From NCBI RefSeq assembly GCF_005221385.1, contig NZ_CP039904.1:2019501-2083500 (forward strand): a stretch of 64,000 nucleotides of DNA, in the 5' to 3' direction. How positions within the stretch are numbered: the stretch's first letter is position 1; the number at the start of each line of letters is the position of its first letter. Under the pieces are notes generated by a model, which saw nothing but the letters and a program-made list of their open reading frames with translations, did no database searches and was not told where the DNA came from. This stretch comes from Agrobacterium tumefaciens. Its GTDB lineage: Bacteria > Pseudomonadota > Alphaproteobacteria > Rhizobiales > Rhizobiaceae. Of the stretch, positions 9,291 through 18,093 are shown piece after piece. Both the position numbers and the translations under genes were made by a program.

Positions 9291-10739
9291 TCAGCCGATG
9301 GAACCTATATCATAAACCGGCGGTAGCTGCTCGAAGGCCTGACGCACCGTCGTCAACGCCTTGACGAGGGTTTGATGGTTGAGGCGTCCACCGAGACATA
9401 TGCGGATACCGCCGCCATGGCCGGGGCCGGCAACGAAGGGTTCCGATGGCGTGACCGCGACGTTCTGGTTGGTCAGGGAACGGACCAGACCGTCTTCCGT
9501 CCAGTGCGGCGGAACCTTGAGCCAGGCGCAGAAGGAGAGAGGATGGCTGGAGGCGATATGGTCGCCGAGAATTTCCATCGCAATGGTCTGCCGTGCACGG
9601 GCTTCGGCACGCTGGACGTCCAGCAACCGGCGCGCGGTGCCGTTTTCAACCCAGCGTGTGGCGATTTCGGCGGTCAGATATGTCCCGCTCCAGCTCGACA
9701 CGCGCAGGATGGAGGCGGCGCGGATGGAATAGGCGGGTGGTACGACGAGATAACCGACGCGTAGCCCCGTTAGGACCGTCTTGGTAAAGCTGGTAACGAA
9801 GAAGCCCAGATCCGGCAGCATCTCGGTGATGGATGGCAACCCGTCTTCGATCATCGGGCGATACACTTCGTCCTCAATCACGAAGACGCCGTGTCGCTGC
9901 GCAATTGCGGCGATTTCGCGCCTGCGTTCCGCGCCCGCGACATGACCGGTGGGATTGTTGAGGGTGGGGATGAGAACGAGCGCCCGCACCCCGCCCGCCG
10001 CGCAGGCGGCCTCCAGCGCATCGGGCAAAATACCCTCGCCATCGGTGGGCAGCCCCTTGAGGCTGAACCCCAGGATGTTCGAAAGGCCGATAATGCCGTG
10101 GTCGGTAAGGTTTTCGCACAGCACGACGTCGCTCGAACGGACGATGCAGCTGAGCGCGAGGAAAATACCGTGCGCCGCGCCGTTGGTGACAAGGATACGC
10201 TCCGCACCGGCCGTGACGCCCATCATGCCGAGCCAGCTGCGTGCCGTCTCGCGATGGCTGTCCAGTCCCGCGACCGGACGGCAGGGGCGCATGAAGCCCG
10301 AATTGTCGCTATCCGCCAGTTCGCGCAGGATCGCACGCGAGGCAGTTTCGTGCTCTTCGAGATAAACGCCGCGGATAATGGAAAGATCGAGCACCTCGGT
10401 CGGGCTGTGATCCAGCATCATGCGGCCCGCCCGGTCGGTTACCCGCGCCTTGACGAAGGTGCCGCGGCCGATTTCGCCGCTCAGATAACCCAGCCGTTCA
10501 GCCTCCTTGTAGGAAAGGCTGACGGTCTGGACGGAAAGGCCAAGATCGCGGGCCAGATCACGATGGGTCGGCATGCGGTCCATCGGCTTCAAGACACCGG
10601 CATCGATATCGGCGATGATCCGTTCCGTCAGTGCCGAATGTTTGGTCTCGCCCTTCTGCTTGGTCAGGCTTGGCCGCCATGCCACCGGTTTTGTTGCGGG
10701 AACCGGATCGAGGCTGAGCGGATTGGCTTGACGACGCAT
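9291..10739 (-). CDS. enuR: MocR/GntR-type ectoine regulator EnuR
   Basis: 482 residues with the MocR layout: an N-terminal GntR-type winged helix (about 30-100, RDLARDLGLSVQTVSLSYKEAERLGYL) joined to a large aminotransferase class I-like domain (about 150-470). The PLP-binding lysine is at about residue 320 in SFTKTVLTGLRVGYL, so PLP binding is likely retained. EnuR proteins repress ectoine uptake and catabolic genes and are released by N-acetyl-diaminobutyrate and diaminobutyrate reacting with the PLP. It lies inside the cluster between doeD and eutB. The general alternative, another MocR regulator, is made unlikely by this placement. Confidence 0.9.
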   Translation of the reverse strand: MRRQANPLSLDPVPATKPVAWRPSLTKQKGETKHSALTERIIADIDAGVLKPMDRMPTHRDLARDLGLSVQTVSLSYKEAERLGYLSGEIGRGTFVKARVTDRAGRMMLDHSPTEVLDLSIIRGVYLEEHETASRAILRELADSDNSGFMRPCRPVAGLDSHRETARSWLGMMGVTAGAERILVTNGAAHGIFLALSCIVRSSDVVLCENLTDHGIIGLSNILGFSLKGLPTDGEGILPDALEAACAAGGVRALVLIPTLNNPTGHVAGAERRREIAAIAQRHGVFVIEDEVYRPMIEDGLPSITEMLPDLGFFVTSFTKTVLTGLRVGYLVVPPAYSIRAASILRVSSWSGTYLTAEIATRWVENGTARRLLDVQRAEARARQTIAMEILGDHIASSHPLSFCAWLKVPPHWTEDGLVRSLTNQNVAVTPSEPFVAGPGHGGGIRICLGGRLNHQTLVKALTTVRQAFEQLPPVYDIGSIG

Positions 10740-10764
10740 GAAATTGTCTCGTTTTTAGCGAAGG

Positions 10765-10780
10765 TAATTTCATGACATTA
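10765..10780. promoter_or_regulatory. Candidate operator upstream of enuR (TAATTTCATGACATTA)
   Basis: A near-perfect 16-base palindrome (14 of 16 positions symmetric) centred about 33 bp upstream of the enuR ATG, in the 168-bp gap between enuR and doeD (10740-10907). It shares TAAT/ATTA half-sites with the AT-rich region before eutB. It may be an autoregulatory EnuR site. This is inference from symmetry and position. The rest of the gap holds no gene I can support. Confidence 0.45.
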
Positions 10781-10907
10781 TGCACGGTTCTTCAAAAAGA
10801 TGAAGCCTTATGCATCACCGGTGACGATTGCACGGCGAATATGCGCAATCGTCACGTCGTTGCCGCTCAAACAGGCATTGATGGCGCAAGCCGGGATGGG
10901 TGGATCC

Positions 10908-12311
10908 TCAGATTTTTTCGCCGGCCTGTACCAGTTCATCCATGACGCTGCGAACAGCAGCTTCGGCGATGGCGATGATCTCGTCCACCTCTGCCTTCGT
11001 CGTGACGAGTGGCGGCGCAAAACCCAGAATATCGCCATGCGGCATGGCGCGCGCAATGAGACCGCCGTTGCGCGCCGCCTTGGAAACGCGTGCACCGACC
11101 GCAAGGCCGGGGGCAAAGCGGGTTTTCCTATCACGATCGGCGACAAATTCGATCGCGCCCATCAGGCCCACACCGCGCACTTCACCGACGATTGGCAGCT
11201 GGGCAAACTTCGCCTTGAGCTGTTCCTGGAAATAGCTGCCGACGGCCCGTGCATTGCCCGGCAGGTCTTCCTTTTCCACAATGTCGAGAACGGCATTTGC
11301 CGCTGCCGCACCAATCGGATGGCCCGAATAGGTATAGCCGTGGGAGAAGGCGCCGACGCGGTCAGCGCCTTCCTCCATCACCTTGTAAACCTTTTCGCCG
11401 ACGATTGCGCCGGAGAGCGGGAAATAGGCGGAGGTCAGGCCTTTGGCGACGGTAATCAGATCCGGTTCGATGCCATAATGCTGCGAGCCGAACATGGAGC
11501 CGGTACGGCCGAAACCGGTGATCACTTCATCGGCGATCAGCAGGATGTCGTATTTCCTGAGGACGTTCTGTATCGCCGCCCAGTAACCCTCCGGCGGCGG
11601 TGTGATGCCGCCCGTGCCGAGCACCGGTTCGGCAATGAAGGCGCCAATCGTGTCGGGATTTTCCCGAAGGATAAGGGCCTCGAGCTCGTCGGCACGCCGT
11701 TTTGAAAATTCCAGTTCGGTCTCACCTGCTTCCGCGCCCCAATAATGATGGGGAGCGCCGGTGTGCAGGATGCCGGCACGCGGCAGATCCATATGGTCGT
11801 GATAGAAGCTCATGCCGGTCATGGAGCCGGAGACGACGCTGCAGCCGTGATATCCCCGCTCACGCGAGATGATCTTCTTCTTTTCCGGCTTGCCGCGCAG
11901 GTTGCTGTAATACCAGACAAGCTTTGCCTGCGTCTCGTTGGCATCCGAACCCGACATGCCATAAAAGACCTTGCTCATCCTGCCTGGCGCCATTTTCACC
12001 AGCCGGTCAGAAAGGATTGCCAGTTCGTCGGTCGTGTGGGCGGCGTAGGAATGGTAATAGGCAAGGCGATAGGCCTGACGGGAAATAGCCTCGGCCACCT
12101 CGGTGCGGCCATATCCGACATTGACGCAATAAAGCCCGGCGAAACCATCGATCAATTGTTTGCCATGCGCATCCTGAATGCGAATGCCCTTGCCGGTTTC
12201 AACGATCGTCGGCTCGCCGAGCTTGCCGCTGGCGAAATCCTTCAGCTGCGTAAAGGGGTGCAGAACCGCGTTGCGATCCATTTCGGCGATACGTTTGATA
12301 TCGATGGTCAT
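10908..12311 (-). CDS. doeD: L-2,4-diaminobutyrate transaminase DoeD (class III aminotransferase)
   Basis: A 467-residue class III (omega-type) aminotransferase. The cofactor region LIADEVITGFGRTG and the PLP lysine motif TVAKGLTSAYFPLSGAIV are intact. In ectoine degradation this enzyme (DoeD, also named Atf) converts 2,4-diaminobutyrate to aspartate semialdehyde. It starts 15 bases after the stop of doeC, with AAGGAA as ribosome binding site. The substrate is inferred from the neighbourhood; by family alone it could also be a beta-alanine or putrescine aminotransferase. Confidence 0.84.
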   Translation of the reverse strand: MTIDIKRIAEMDRNAVLHPFTQLKDFASGKLGEPTIVETGKGIRIQDAHGKQLIDGFAGLYCVNVGYGRTEVAEAISRQAYRLAYYHSYAAHTTDELAILSDRLVKMAPGRMSKVFYGMSGSDANETQAKLVWYYSNLRGKPEKKKIISRERGYHGCSVVSGSMTGMSFYHDHMDLPRAGILHTGAPHHYWGAEAGETELEFSKRRADELEALILRENPDTIGAFIAEPVLGTGGITPPPEGYWAAIQNVLRKYDILLIADEVITGFGRTGSMFGSQHYGIEPDLITVAKGLTSAYFPLSGAIVGEKVYKVMEEGADRVGAFSHGYTYSGHPIGAAAANAVLDIVEKEDLPGNARAVGSYFQEQLKAKFAQLPIVGEVRGVGLMGAIEFVADRDRKTRFAPGLAVGARVSKAARNGGLIARAMPHGDILGFAPPLVTTKAEVDEIIAIAEAAVRSVMDELVQAGEKI

Positions 12312-12325
12312 GACAGAAATTCCTT

Positions 12326-13804
12326 TCAGGCAGCAAGATTGCCGAAGCAGACATATTTGGGTTCAAGATATTCCAGGAGACCATGGCGCGACCCCTCGCG
12401 GCCAAGTCCGGATTGCTTCCAGCCGCCGAATGGAACGGGCGCGCCGGTGAATTTCGGCGTGTTGACGGCCACCATGCCGTATTCCAGCTGATTGGTGAGA
12501 CGCATCGCCCGGCCGAGGTCGTTGGTGTAGAGATAGGCTGCGAGCCCCATTTCCGTTGCGTTGGCGCGGCGGATCACCTCCTGCTCGTCATCGAACGGCA
12601 ATATGGCGGCGACCGGCCCGAAGGTTTCCTCACGGGCGATCAGCATGTCGTCGGTAACGTCGGCAAGGACCGTCGGCGTAACGAAATTGCCGCCCAGAGG
12701 GCTATCCTGTCCGCCGCAGACCAGACGTGCGCCGGCTGAAAGAGCCTGGGCGATCTGCTGACGGCATTTCTCGGCAACTGAGGCGCGCGTCATCGGGCCA
12801 ATGTCGATATCGGGTTCAAGACCGTGGCCGACCACAAGTTCGGACGTCGCTTTGGCAAACTGATCGACGAACCGTTCGTAAACCGCGCGTTGAACGTAGA
12901 TACGGTTTGCCGCAAGGCAGTCCTGTCCTGATGTGGCGAATTTTGCGCCGAGGCAGCCTTTGACCGCCTGGGACAGGTTGGTGTCGTCGAACACGATGAA
13001 GGGCGCATGGCCACCAAGCTCAAGCGATGCTTTTTTGACCGTTGCCGCCGATTGTTCGAGGAGGATCCGTCCGACCTGCGTCGAACCGGTGAAGGAAAAT
13101 GCGCGAACATCGGTGTGTTCCAGAAGGCGGCGCGCCAGCGGGGCGGCTTCGCCGGGCAGCACCTGTAAAACGCCTGATGGCATTCCCGCTTCTTCTGCAA
13201 GCTTTGCCAGAGCCAGAGCCGAGAGCGGCGTTTCAGGCGCCGGTTTGACGATCATGGTGCACCCGGCGGCAAGAGCGGCACCCGCCTTGCGGGTTATCAT
13301 GGCGGAAGGGAAGTTCCATGGGGTGATTGCCACGGTAACGCCGATTGGCTGCATCTGCACGGAGAGGCTGCCGCCCTTCAAATGGCTCGGGATGGTTTCA
13401 CCATAGGATCGTTCGCCTTCGCTCGCGAACCAGTCGAGAAAATTGGCGGCATAGGAAATCTCGCCAAGGGATTCAGAAAGCGGTTTGCCCTGTTCGGCGG
13501 TTATGATGGTGGCGAGATCATGCGCATTTTCGCGCATCAACCTGCTCCACGCGCGCAGTATGTCGCCCCGTTCGACGGGCAGCCGTTCGCGCCAGTCGAG
13601 AAAGGCTTTGCCGGCGGCATCGATTGCGACATCGACATCGTCGAGCGAGCAGGAGGTTACCGCGAGAAGGTGGTCGCCGGTGGCCGGATCGATAACATTC
13701 AGTTTCTCGTCACGCGCCACCCAAGCCCCATCAAGAAAGGCACGATGCTCGACCAGATCGGTCCGATGCAGACTTTTTAGCGCCGCGCTGGCGATATCTT
13801 TCAT
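12326..13804 (-). CDS. doeC: Aspartate-semialdehyde dehydrogenase DoeC (SSADH family)
   Basis: A 492-residue NAD(P)-dependent aldehyde dehydrogenase of the succinate-semialdehyde type. The catalytic glutamate lies in LELGGHAPFIVFDD, the catalytic cysteine in SGQDCLAANRIYV, and cofactor-binding ITPWNFPSAMITRKAGAALAAGC is present. In this pathway it oxidises aspartate semialdehyde to aspartate, the last step of ectoine breakdown. It is the first gene of the minus-strand run and is divergent from the Lrp-type regulator at 13926. Taken alone it could equally be GabD; the ectoine role comes from context. Confidence 0.84.
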   Translation of the reverse strand: MKDIASAALKSLHRTDLVEHRAFLDGAWVARDEKLNVIDPATGDHLLAVTSCSLDDVDVAIDAAGKAFLDWRERLPVERGDILRAWSRLMRENAHDLATIITAEQGKPLSESLGEISYAANFLDWFASEGERSYGETIPSHLKGGSLSVQMQPIGVTVAITPWNFPSAMITRKAGAALAAGCTMIVKPAPETPLSALALAKLAEEAGMPSGVLQVLPGEAAPLARRLLEHTDVRAFSFTGSTQVGRILLEQSAATVKKASLELGGHAPFIVFDDTNLSQAVKGCLGAKFATSGQDCLAANRIYVQRAVYERFVDQFAKATSELVVGHGLEPDIDIGPMTRASVAEKCRQQIAQALSAGARLVCGGQDSPLGGNFVTPTVLADVTDDMLIAREETFGPVAAILPFDDEQEVIRRANATEMGLAAYLYTNDLGRAMRLTNQLEYGMVAVNTPKFTGAPVPFGGWKQSGLGREGSRHGLLEYLEPKYVCFGNLAA

Positions 13805-13868
13805 GAGGAGGCTCCCTTTTTATTTGCAAGGAGCTTAGCGGCGCGGCATCATCGATCGGCGGCGTTTG

Positions 13869-13888
13869 TTCCTGTCGTTACGCAGGAA
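13869..13888. promoter_or_regulatory. Inverted repeat TTCCTG-N8-CAGGAA in the doeC/asnC divergent promoter
   Basis: A perfect 6-bp-arm inverted repeat with an 8-base spacer lies between the divergent doeC and Lrp/AsnC genes. The right half (CGCAGGAAT) recurs as a direct copy at 13912-13920, overlapping the ribosome binding site of the regulator. The arrangement fits an Lrp-family operator with autoregulation. This is inference from symmetry and repetition. Confidence 0.5.
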
Positions 13889-13925
13889 TAGTGCTTAGTT
13901 TCTCATATTGGCGCAGGAATTCTGC

Positions 13926-14393
13926 ATGACCACCATAGATCGAGCCGACAGGGCGTTGCTTGACGCCGTGCAAAAGAACAACCGCCTGACATCGGAAGAA
14001 CTGGCGCAGATCGTCAACCTGTCGCCCACGGCATGTCAAAGGCGGCTGAAGCGCCTGCGCGAGGAAGGGGTGATTGAAGCGGATGTGGCAATCATCTCAC
14101 CCAAAGCCGTCGGGCGCGGCATCACCATGATCGTTCTGGTATCGCTGGAGCGCGAGCGGGCGGATATCGTCGATCGCTTCAAGGCCGCCATTCGCGCCAC
14201 GCGGGAAGTCATGATCGGCTATTATGTGACAGGCGACGCCGATTTCATCCTGGTCATCACGGCAAGGGACATGGAGGACTACGAGGCTTTCACCCGCCGT
14301 TTCTTTTATGAGAACCATGACATTAAGGGCTTCAAGACCATGGTTGTGATGGATCGTGTTAAGGCCGGCTTTGCCTTTCCAATCGAAGCCTGA
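13926..14393 (+). CDS. Lrp/AsnC-family regulator of ectoine degradation (AsnC/DoeX type)
   Basis: About 155 residues, standard Lrp/AsnC size. An N-terminal helix-turn-helix (LTSEELAQIVNLSPTACQRRLKRLREEGVI) is followed by the RAM ligand-binding domain (about 70-150). I chose the ATG at 13926, preceded by AGGAA; the frame could extend to a TTG at 13908. It is divergent from doeC-doeD-enuR. Ectoine-degradation loci commonly carry an AsnC-type second regulator (AsnC or DoeX), and this is the matching gene by position. The controlling ligand is not shown by the sequence. Confidence 0.86.
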   Translation: MTTIDRADRALLDAVQKNNRLTSEELAQIVNLSPTACQRRLKRLREEGVIEADVAIISPKAVGRGITMIVLVSLERERADIVDRFKAAIRATREVMIGYYVTGDADFILVITARDMEDYEAFTRRFFYENHDIKGFKTMVVMDRVKAGFAFPIEA

Positions 14394-14493
14394 TTGGCGT
14401 GCCTCTGGTTCCACATGAGCGTTTCGGATGATCTTTGGAATGATCCCGCACCCGCGGACTGAAAACCTGCGAAGGCAAGCGTTGGAAACGCGT

Positions 14494-14519
14494 GTGCTGG
14501 CGTAATGTAACGCCAGCAC
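14494..14519. terminator. Stem-loop between the Lrp regulator and the MFS gene
   Basis: GTGCTGGCGT and ACGCCAGCAC form a perfect 10-bp stem with a 6-base loop between two convergent genes (stop 14393 on plus, stop 14576 on minus). No long T tract follows on either strand. It is best read as a bidirectional terminator. The remaining intergenic sequence (14394-14575) shows no gene. Confidence 0.5.
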
Positions 14520-14575
14520 AATTGCGCTTGATCAGGCGCCTGCCTCCGAACGGCGTGAGGCAGAGAGTGTAACGA

Positions 14576-15784
14576 TCAGTCGGGACGCTGCAGCAGAGCG
14601 AGACCGACCGTGGATGCGGCGAGGATGGCGGTGAGAGCCAATGGCGCAGTAGCCCCATAGGAATCAACGATGTAACCGCCGAAAACCGCACCGATACTGA
14701 TGGCCACCTGAAAAGAAACGACCATCAGGCTGCCGGCTGCCTCCAGTGCGTCGGGTGCGCCACGGGAAAGGTTGGTCGGCAGCACCACGGGCGCCATGCC
14801 GAAGGCAAGGCCCCAAAGGGCGACGAGTGCAAATGCGGCGCTGGTATGAGCACCCCAGACAACGAGGGCGATCGTCGCAAATGCCATCAGGGCGGCGGTA
14901 ACGATGAGTGCGAGGCGGATACTGGTGTCAGCCATCCGGCCTCCCAGCACATTGCCGATCACGGAAGCGACGCCAAAGCCGAGCAGGGCGAGAGCAATCG
15001 GCGTGGTCTCAAGCAGCGTCACCTGTTCGAGGAAGGGGCGCACATAGACCGAACCGGCAAAATGCCCCGTCATCAGCAACAGGATCGCCAGCATCCCAAG
15101 TTGAACGCTGCGCCGCCGCGTCAGCCGCAGAACATCGGAAAGACTGTTGCTTGTACTTGCCGGCAGCGACGGCAGGCTGAGGATCTGCAGCAGCATGGCA
15201 ATTATTGCCAGTCCCGCCGTCATCGACATGGCGATGCGCCATCCCACCCAGTCACTGATCAAGGCGCCCATTGAAGGGGCAGCGATGGTGGCAAGCGAAA
15301 CGCCAAGGGTGACGATAGCCATGCCACGCCCGGTCGAATTCGCGCCGACGAGCCGCGCCACAACCGCAACCGAAAGCGCCCAGAAACCGCTGAGCGCAAT
15401 CCCCAGTCCGGCCCGGCCCACCAACAATAGCCAGAAATCGGCAGCAACTGATGCGAGAATGTTGGAGCCGATCGCCAGTGCGCTAAGTCCGACAAGCACG
15501 GTCTTGCGGTTCAGTTTGCCGATGAGAACATTGCTCAGCAACGCCGTCACAGCGCCAACGGAAGCTGTCGCCGTAACAACCTGACCGGCTGTACCCTCGG
15601 TAATGCCGAGATCGCGCGCCATGGGCGTCAACAATCCCGCCGGCAGGAACTCGGCCGATACAAGTGCGAAACTGGTGGCCGCCATCGAAAGAACCGCGAA
15701 CCAGGTCGCAGCTGTCCACGCGGGTTCCTCGGCGGCCTCCAGGGCAATTGTTGACCCATCAAATTCTGATGTCGTGTCCGTCAT
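14576..15784 (-). CDS. MFS transporter, sugar-efflux/AraJ-like (DHA1 type)
   Basis: A 402-residue integral membrane protein with about twelve hydrophobic segments in two halves. Typical motifs are visible: LITPMARDLG-like region after TM1 (LLTPMARDLGITEGTAGQ), a motif-A-like loop (IGKLNRKTVLVGLSAL), and WALSVAVVARLVG in TM4-5. It is expected to be a proton-coupled exporter of small molecules in the inner membrane; the substrate is unknown. It stands alone between convergent and tandem neighbours. A 31-bp palindrome lies about 85-115 bases upstream of its start, so it is probably controlled by an unlinked repressor. Confidence 0.85.
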   Translation of the reverse strand: MTDTTSEFDGSTIALEAAEEPAWTAATWFAVLSMAATSFALVSAEFLPAGLLTPMARDLGITEGTAGQVVTATASVGAVTALLSNVLIGKLNRKTVLVGLSALAIGSNILASVAADFWLLLVGRAGLGIALSGFWALSVAVVARLVGANSTGRGMAIVTLGVSLATIAAPSMGALISDWVGWRIAMSMTAGLAIIAMLLQILSLPSLPASTSNSLSDVLRLTRRRSVQLGMLAILLLMTGHFAGSVYVRPFLEQVTLLETTPIALALLGFGVASVIGNVLGGRMADTSIRLALIVTAALMAFATIALVVWGAHTSAAFALVALWGLAFGMAPVVLPTNLSRGAPDALEAAGSLMVVSFQVAISIGAVFGGYIVDSYGATAPLALTAILAASTVGLALLQRPD

Positions 15785-15868
15785 GGTCTCTCTCCTTGAG
15801 TTGGGAGAGTTTTAGACGAATTTTTTCGGATGATATGTATCTAAAAATCCGAATTTCATGCCTATTCC

Positions 15869-15899
15869 TCCGAATTTTGTGCGTTGCACAATGTTCGGA
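15869..15899. promoter_or_regulatory. 31-bp palindrome upstream of the MFS gene
   Basis: The arms TCCGAA-NN-TTGTGC and GCACAA-NN-TTCGGA are exact inverses with a 3-base centre. A further TCCGAATTT half copy starts at 15848, nearer the MFS start at 15784. The gap 15785-16035 holds no gene. The structure is a strong operator candidate for a dimeric repressor, but no regulator gene is adjacent. Confidence 0.55.
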
Positions 15900-16035
15900 T
15901 GTGCATGTGCGTGGATCCCGTTTGAACGCTGACATCGCGATGAAGGACGGATTTGGGGCGGTCTCGCCTACCGGAATGATCGGTTTCGCATACTGGACAG
16001 GAGCCTATACCGTAACGGGTTGGAGGCTCTTCAAT

Positions 16036-17805
16036 TTACAGTTCGTCTGAGGAAACCCACCTGTTCCGACCTGTCTGCTTGGCGTTTAGAAGCGCAGCGT
16101 CCGCTCGTTCCAACACGCTGCTCACGGTCCCGGCGGCCGGTGACGTTGCGATGCCGATCGATATGGTAATGGGGTCAAGCAGGCGACCGCGGTAGGTCAG
16201 TGGCGCGCGCTCGACGGCGTGTCGCAGTTTCTCCGCCGCCTTGATGGCATCTTCAATACCCGAAGCCGGCATGAGCACGGTGAATTCCTCGCCGCCGAAA
16301 CGGAATAATTCACCTAGACCACCAATGGCTTCTGAAAGGACCTGGGCGACATATTGCATCACCGCATCTCCGGCGTCGTGGCCAAAACGGTCATTGAAGC
16401 GCTTGAAATGGTCTATGTCGAGCATCAGGCAGGCGAGATTTTGGCTTGGCTTCTCAATATGCCTGTTCAGTTCCTCATCAAGAGACCGGCGGTTCAGGAG
16501 ACCCGTCAGGGCGTCCTGTCTCGCCATGCCGACCAGTCGCTGCCGAAGCTGGAGATTTGCGACGGCAAGGCCGACATTCTCGGCGAGGAGTTCCAGATAT
16601 AGTCTCTCGGTCTCCAGTGTCTCGTTACCCTGCGGAATTTCAAGATACAACAGACCGACGGTGTCACCCAATGCCGTGAGTGGTATACACAGGCCGGTTC
16701 CGAAACCCTCCTTGAGGTGATGGCAGGCGACGTCGTCTCCATCAGGGTTACTGGCATGGGGGCGCCCGCGCCGGAGCGCCCAGCAATCGTCGATCGAAAA
16801 CTCCGGAGCGGAAAACGATGGATTGGACCATTGGCCCGTCGATTGGAGAACTGAGCTGTGTTCTTTGATGACAAGCAGGCGGCCGGCGATGGCGGGGAAA
16901 ATCTGCGGCATGAATTTCGAAACGACGTCGGACAATTCATCCTGATTTTGACATGCCTGAATCCGATGCATCATTTGCAGGATCAGGTCCTTTATGCGCT
17001 GGTTCTTGCGGTGCTCCGCGTCAAGCCGGTCCCGCTCAAGCCCGTTGCTGCGGAAGATGCGGATGGCTTGGTTCATGTCGCCGATTTCGTCACGACGTCC
17101 CTCGTCGGGCACATCGATACTGTAGTCCTGCCTGGCAAGGCGCGTAACGATATTGCTCATCCGGATAAGCGGCGCAGCAACACGTCTGGTAAGGACGAAG
17201 TAAAGTACGGCCACAAACATCAGGGCGGTGAGTGCAAGCATCACCTTGGCGATCGATCCGTAGAAATCGCTTCGGCTTTTGGCCTGGTCAACCGTTGCTT
17301 GTGAGCTGACCGCGATACCCTCTCTCAAGGTCGCGACGGTGTTCAGCAGGCCCGTATGCAGCCGATAATACTCATCTCCGAACAGGATCTGTTGTGCGGC
17401 GTTCTGGCGACTTGATCTATAGAAACCGATGGCCTCGCGCTCCATCCTGTCCAGCGCGTCGGCGCTCTTGCGTATCTCCTGAAATGATCCTGCCTCTTCC
17501 GGCGAAAGACCGAGCGCGGAGAGTTTATCCAGGGTATTTTCGAGGTGCTTTTCCTGATCTTCGTCGACGTAGAATTTCGCCAGGTGCTGTTCGTCGCCTC
17601 GCATGACGTAAAGACGCGCTTCCTCGGTGCGCTCATCCGCAATGATTGCCAGTTCCTCGGCAAGATCGTTCAACTGGAGGTGATCCTGGATGGCCGCTCG
17701 CTCTTGAGAAGCGCTTCTGGCTGACAGAATGAATGTAGTCGCCGATACCGTCGTGAGTACGAGGGTCACGGCATAGGCCAGGTTCGTGATGGTGCTAAGT
17801 CGCAT
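16036..17805 (-). CDS. Membrane-bound GAF-GGDEF diguanylate cyclase
   Basis: About 589 residues. The order of parts is: a membrane segment near residues 5-27, a periplasmic helical sensor (about 30-180), a second membrane segment (LALTALMFVAVLYFVL, about 185-205), a HAMP linker, a GAF domain (about 270-420, CIPLTALGDTVGLLYLEIP) and a GGDEF domain (about 435-585). The active-site motif is FRFGGEEF, a functional GGEEF type, so it should make cyclic di-GMP. The usual RxxD inhibitory site just upstream is absent (GGLGEL instead), so product inhibition may be missing. The frame extends to a TTG at 17829; I preferred the ATG at 17805. The signal sensed is unknown. Confidence 0.88.
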   Translation of the reverse strand: MRLSTITNLAYAVTLVLTTVSATTFILSARSASQERAAIQDHLQLNDLAEELAIIADERTEEARLYVMRGDEQHLAKFYVDEDQEKHLENTLDKLSALGLSPEEAGSFQEIRKSADALDRMEREAIGFYRSSRQNAAQQILFGDEYYRLHTGLLNTVATLREGIAVSSQATVDQAKSRSDFYGSIAKVMLALTALMFVAVLYFVLTRRVAAPLIRMSNIVTRLARQDYSIDVPDEGRRDEIGDMNQAIRIFRSNGLERDRLDAEHRKNQRIKDLILQMMHRIQACQNQDELSDVVSKFMPQIFPAIAGRLLVIKEHSSVLQSTGQWSNPSFSAPEFSIDDCWALRRGRPHASNPDGDDVACHHLKEGFGTGLCIPLTALGDTVGLLYLEIPQGNETLETERLYLELLAENVGLAVANLQLRQRLVGMARQDALTGLLNRRSLDEELNRHIEKPSQNLACLMLDIDHFKRFNDRFGHDAGDAVMQYVAQVLSEAIGGLGELFRFGGEEFTVLMPASGIEDAIKAAEKLRHAVERAPLTYRGRLLDPITISIGIATSPAAGTVSSVLERADAALLNAKQTGRNRWVSSDEL

Positions 17806-18093
17806 GATGGCGCCGTCTGCTTGCCGCAAGCCATGAAAACCGGGTGCGGCGAATCCAATATCAGAGTTTGCTTATTTTAGGGCATCTCGTCAAAACGGGA
17901 AGTTAACCTGCCGGAGATTATCGTGCGTGAGCACCGATCGCCTGAAAATCCGCCAGGGATTTCACTTTCATATGGCGGTTTCGGCAGGGCTATCTTGAAC
18001 AGCGGATTGTCGCAGTCAATGACATCCGGCTGCAGGATGCAGGTGGAGTTTCGAGTGCTTCTGCCGCGCGTTCTCAACGTGCGCAGAACGCCA
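17806..18093. other. Intergenic stretch without a supported gene
   Basis: The 288 bases between the cyclase start and the ferritin-like gene stop contain only short frames with poor starts. No repeat, RNA or clear terminator was recognised. A weak imperfect inversion around 17947-17981 was not convincing. Confidence 0.4.
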
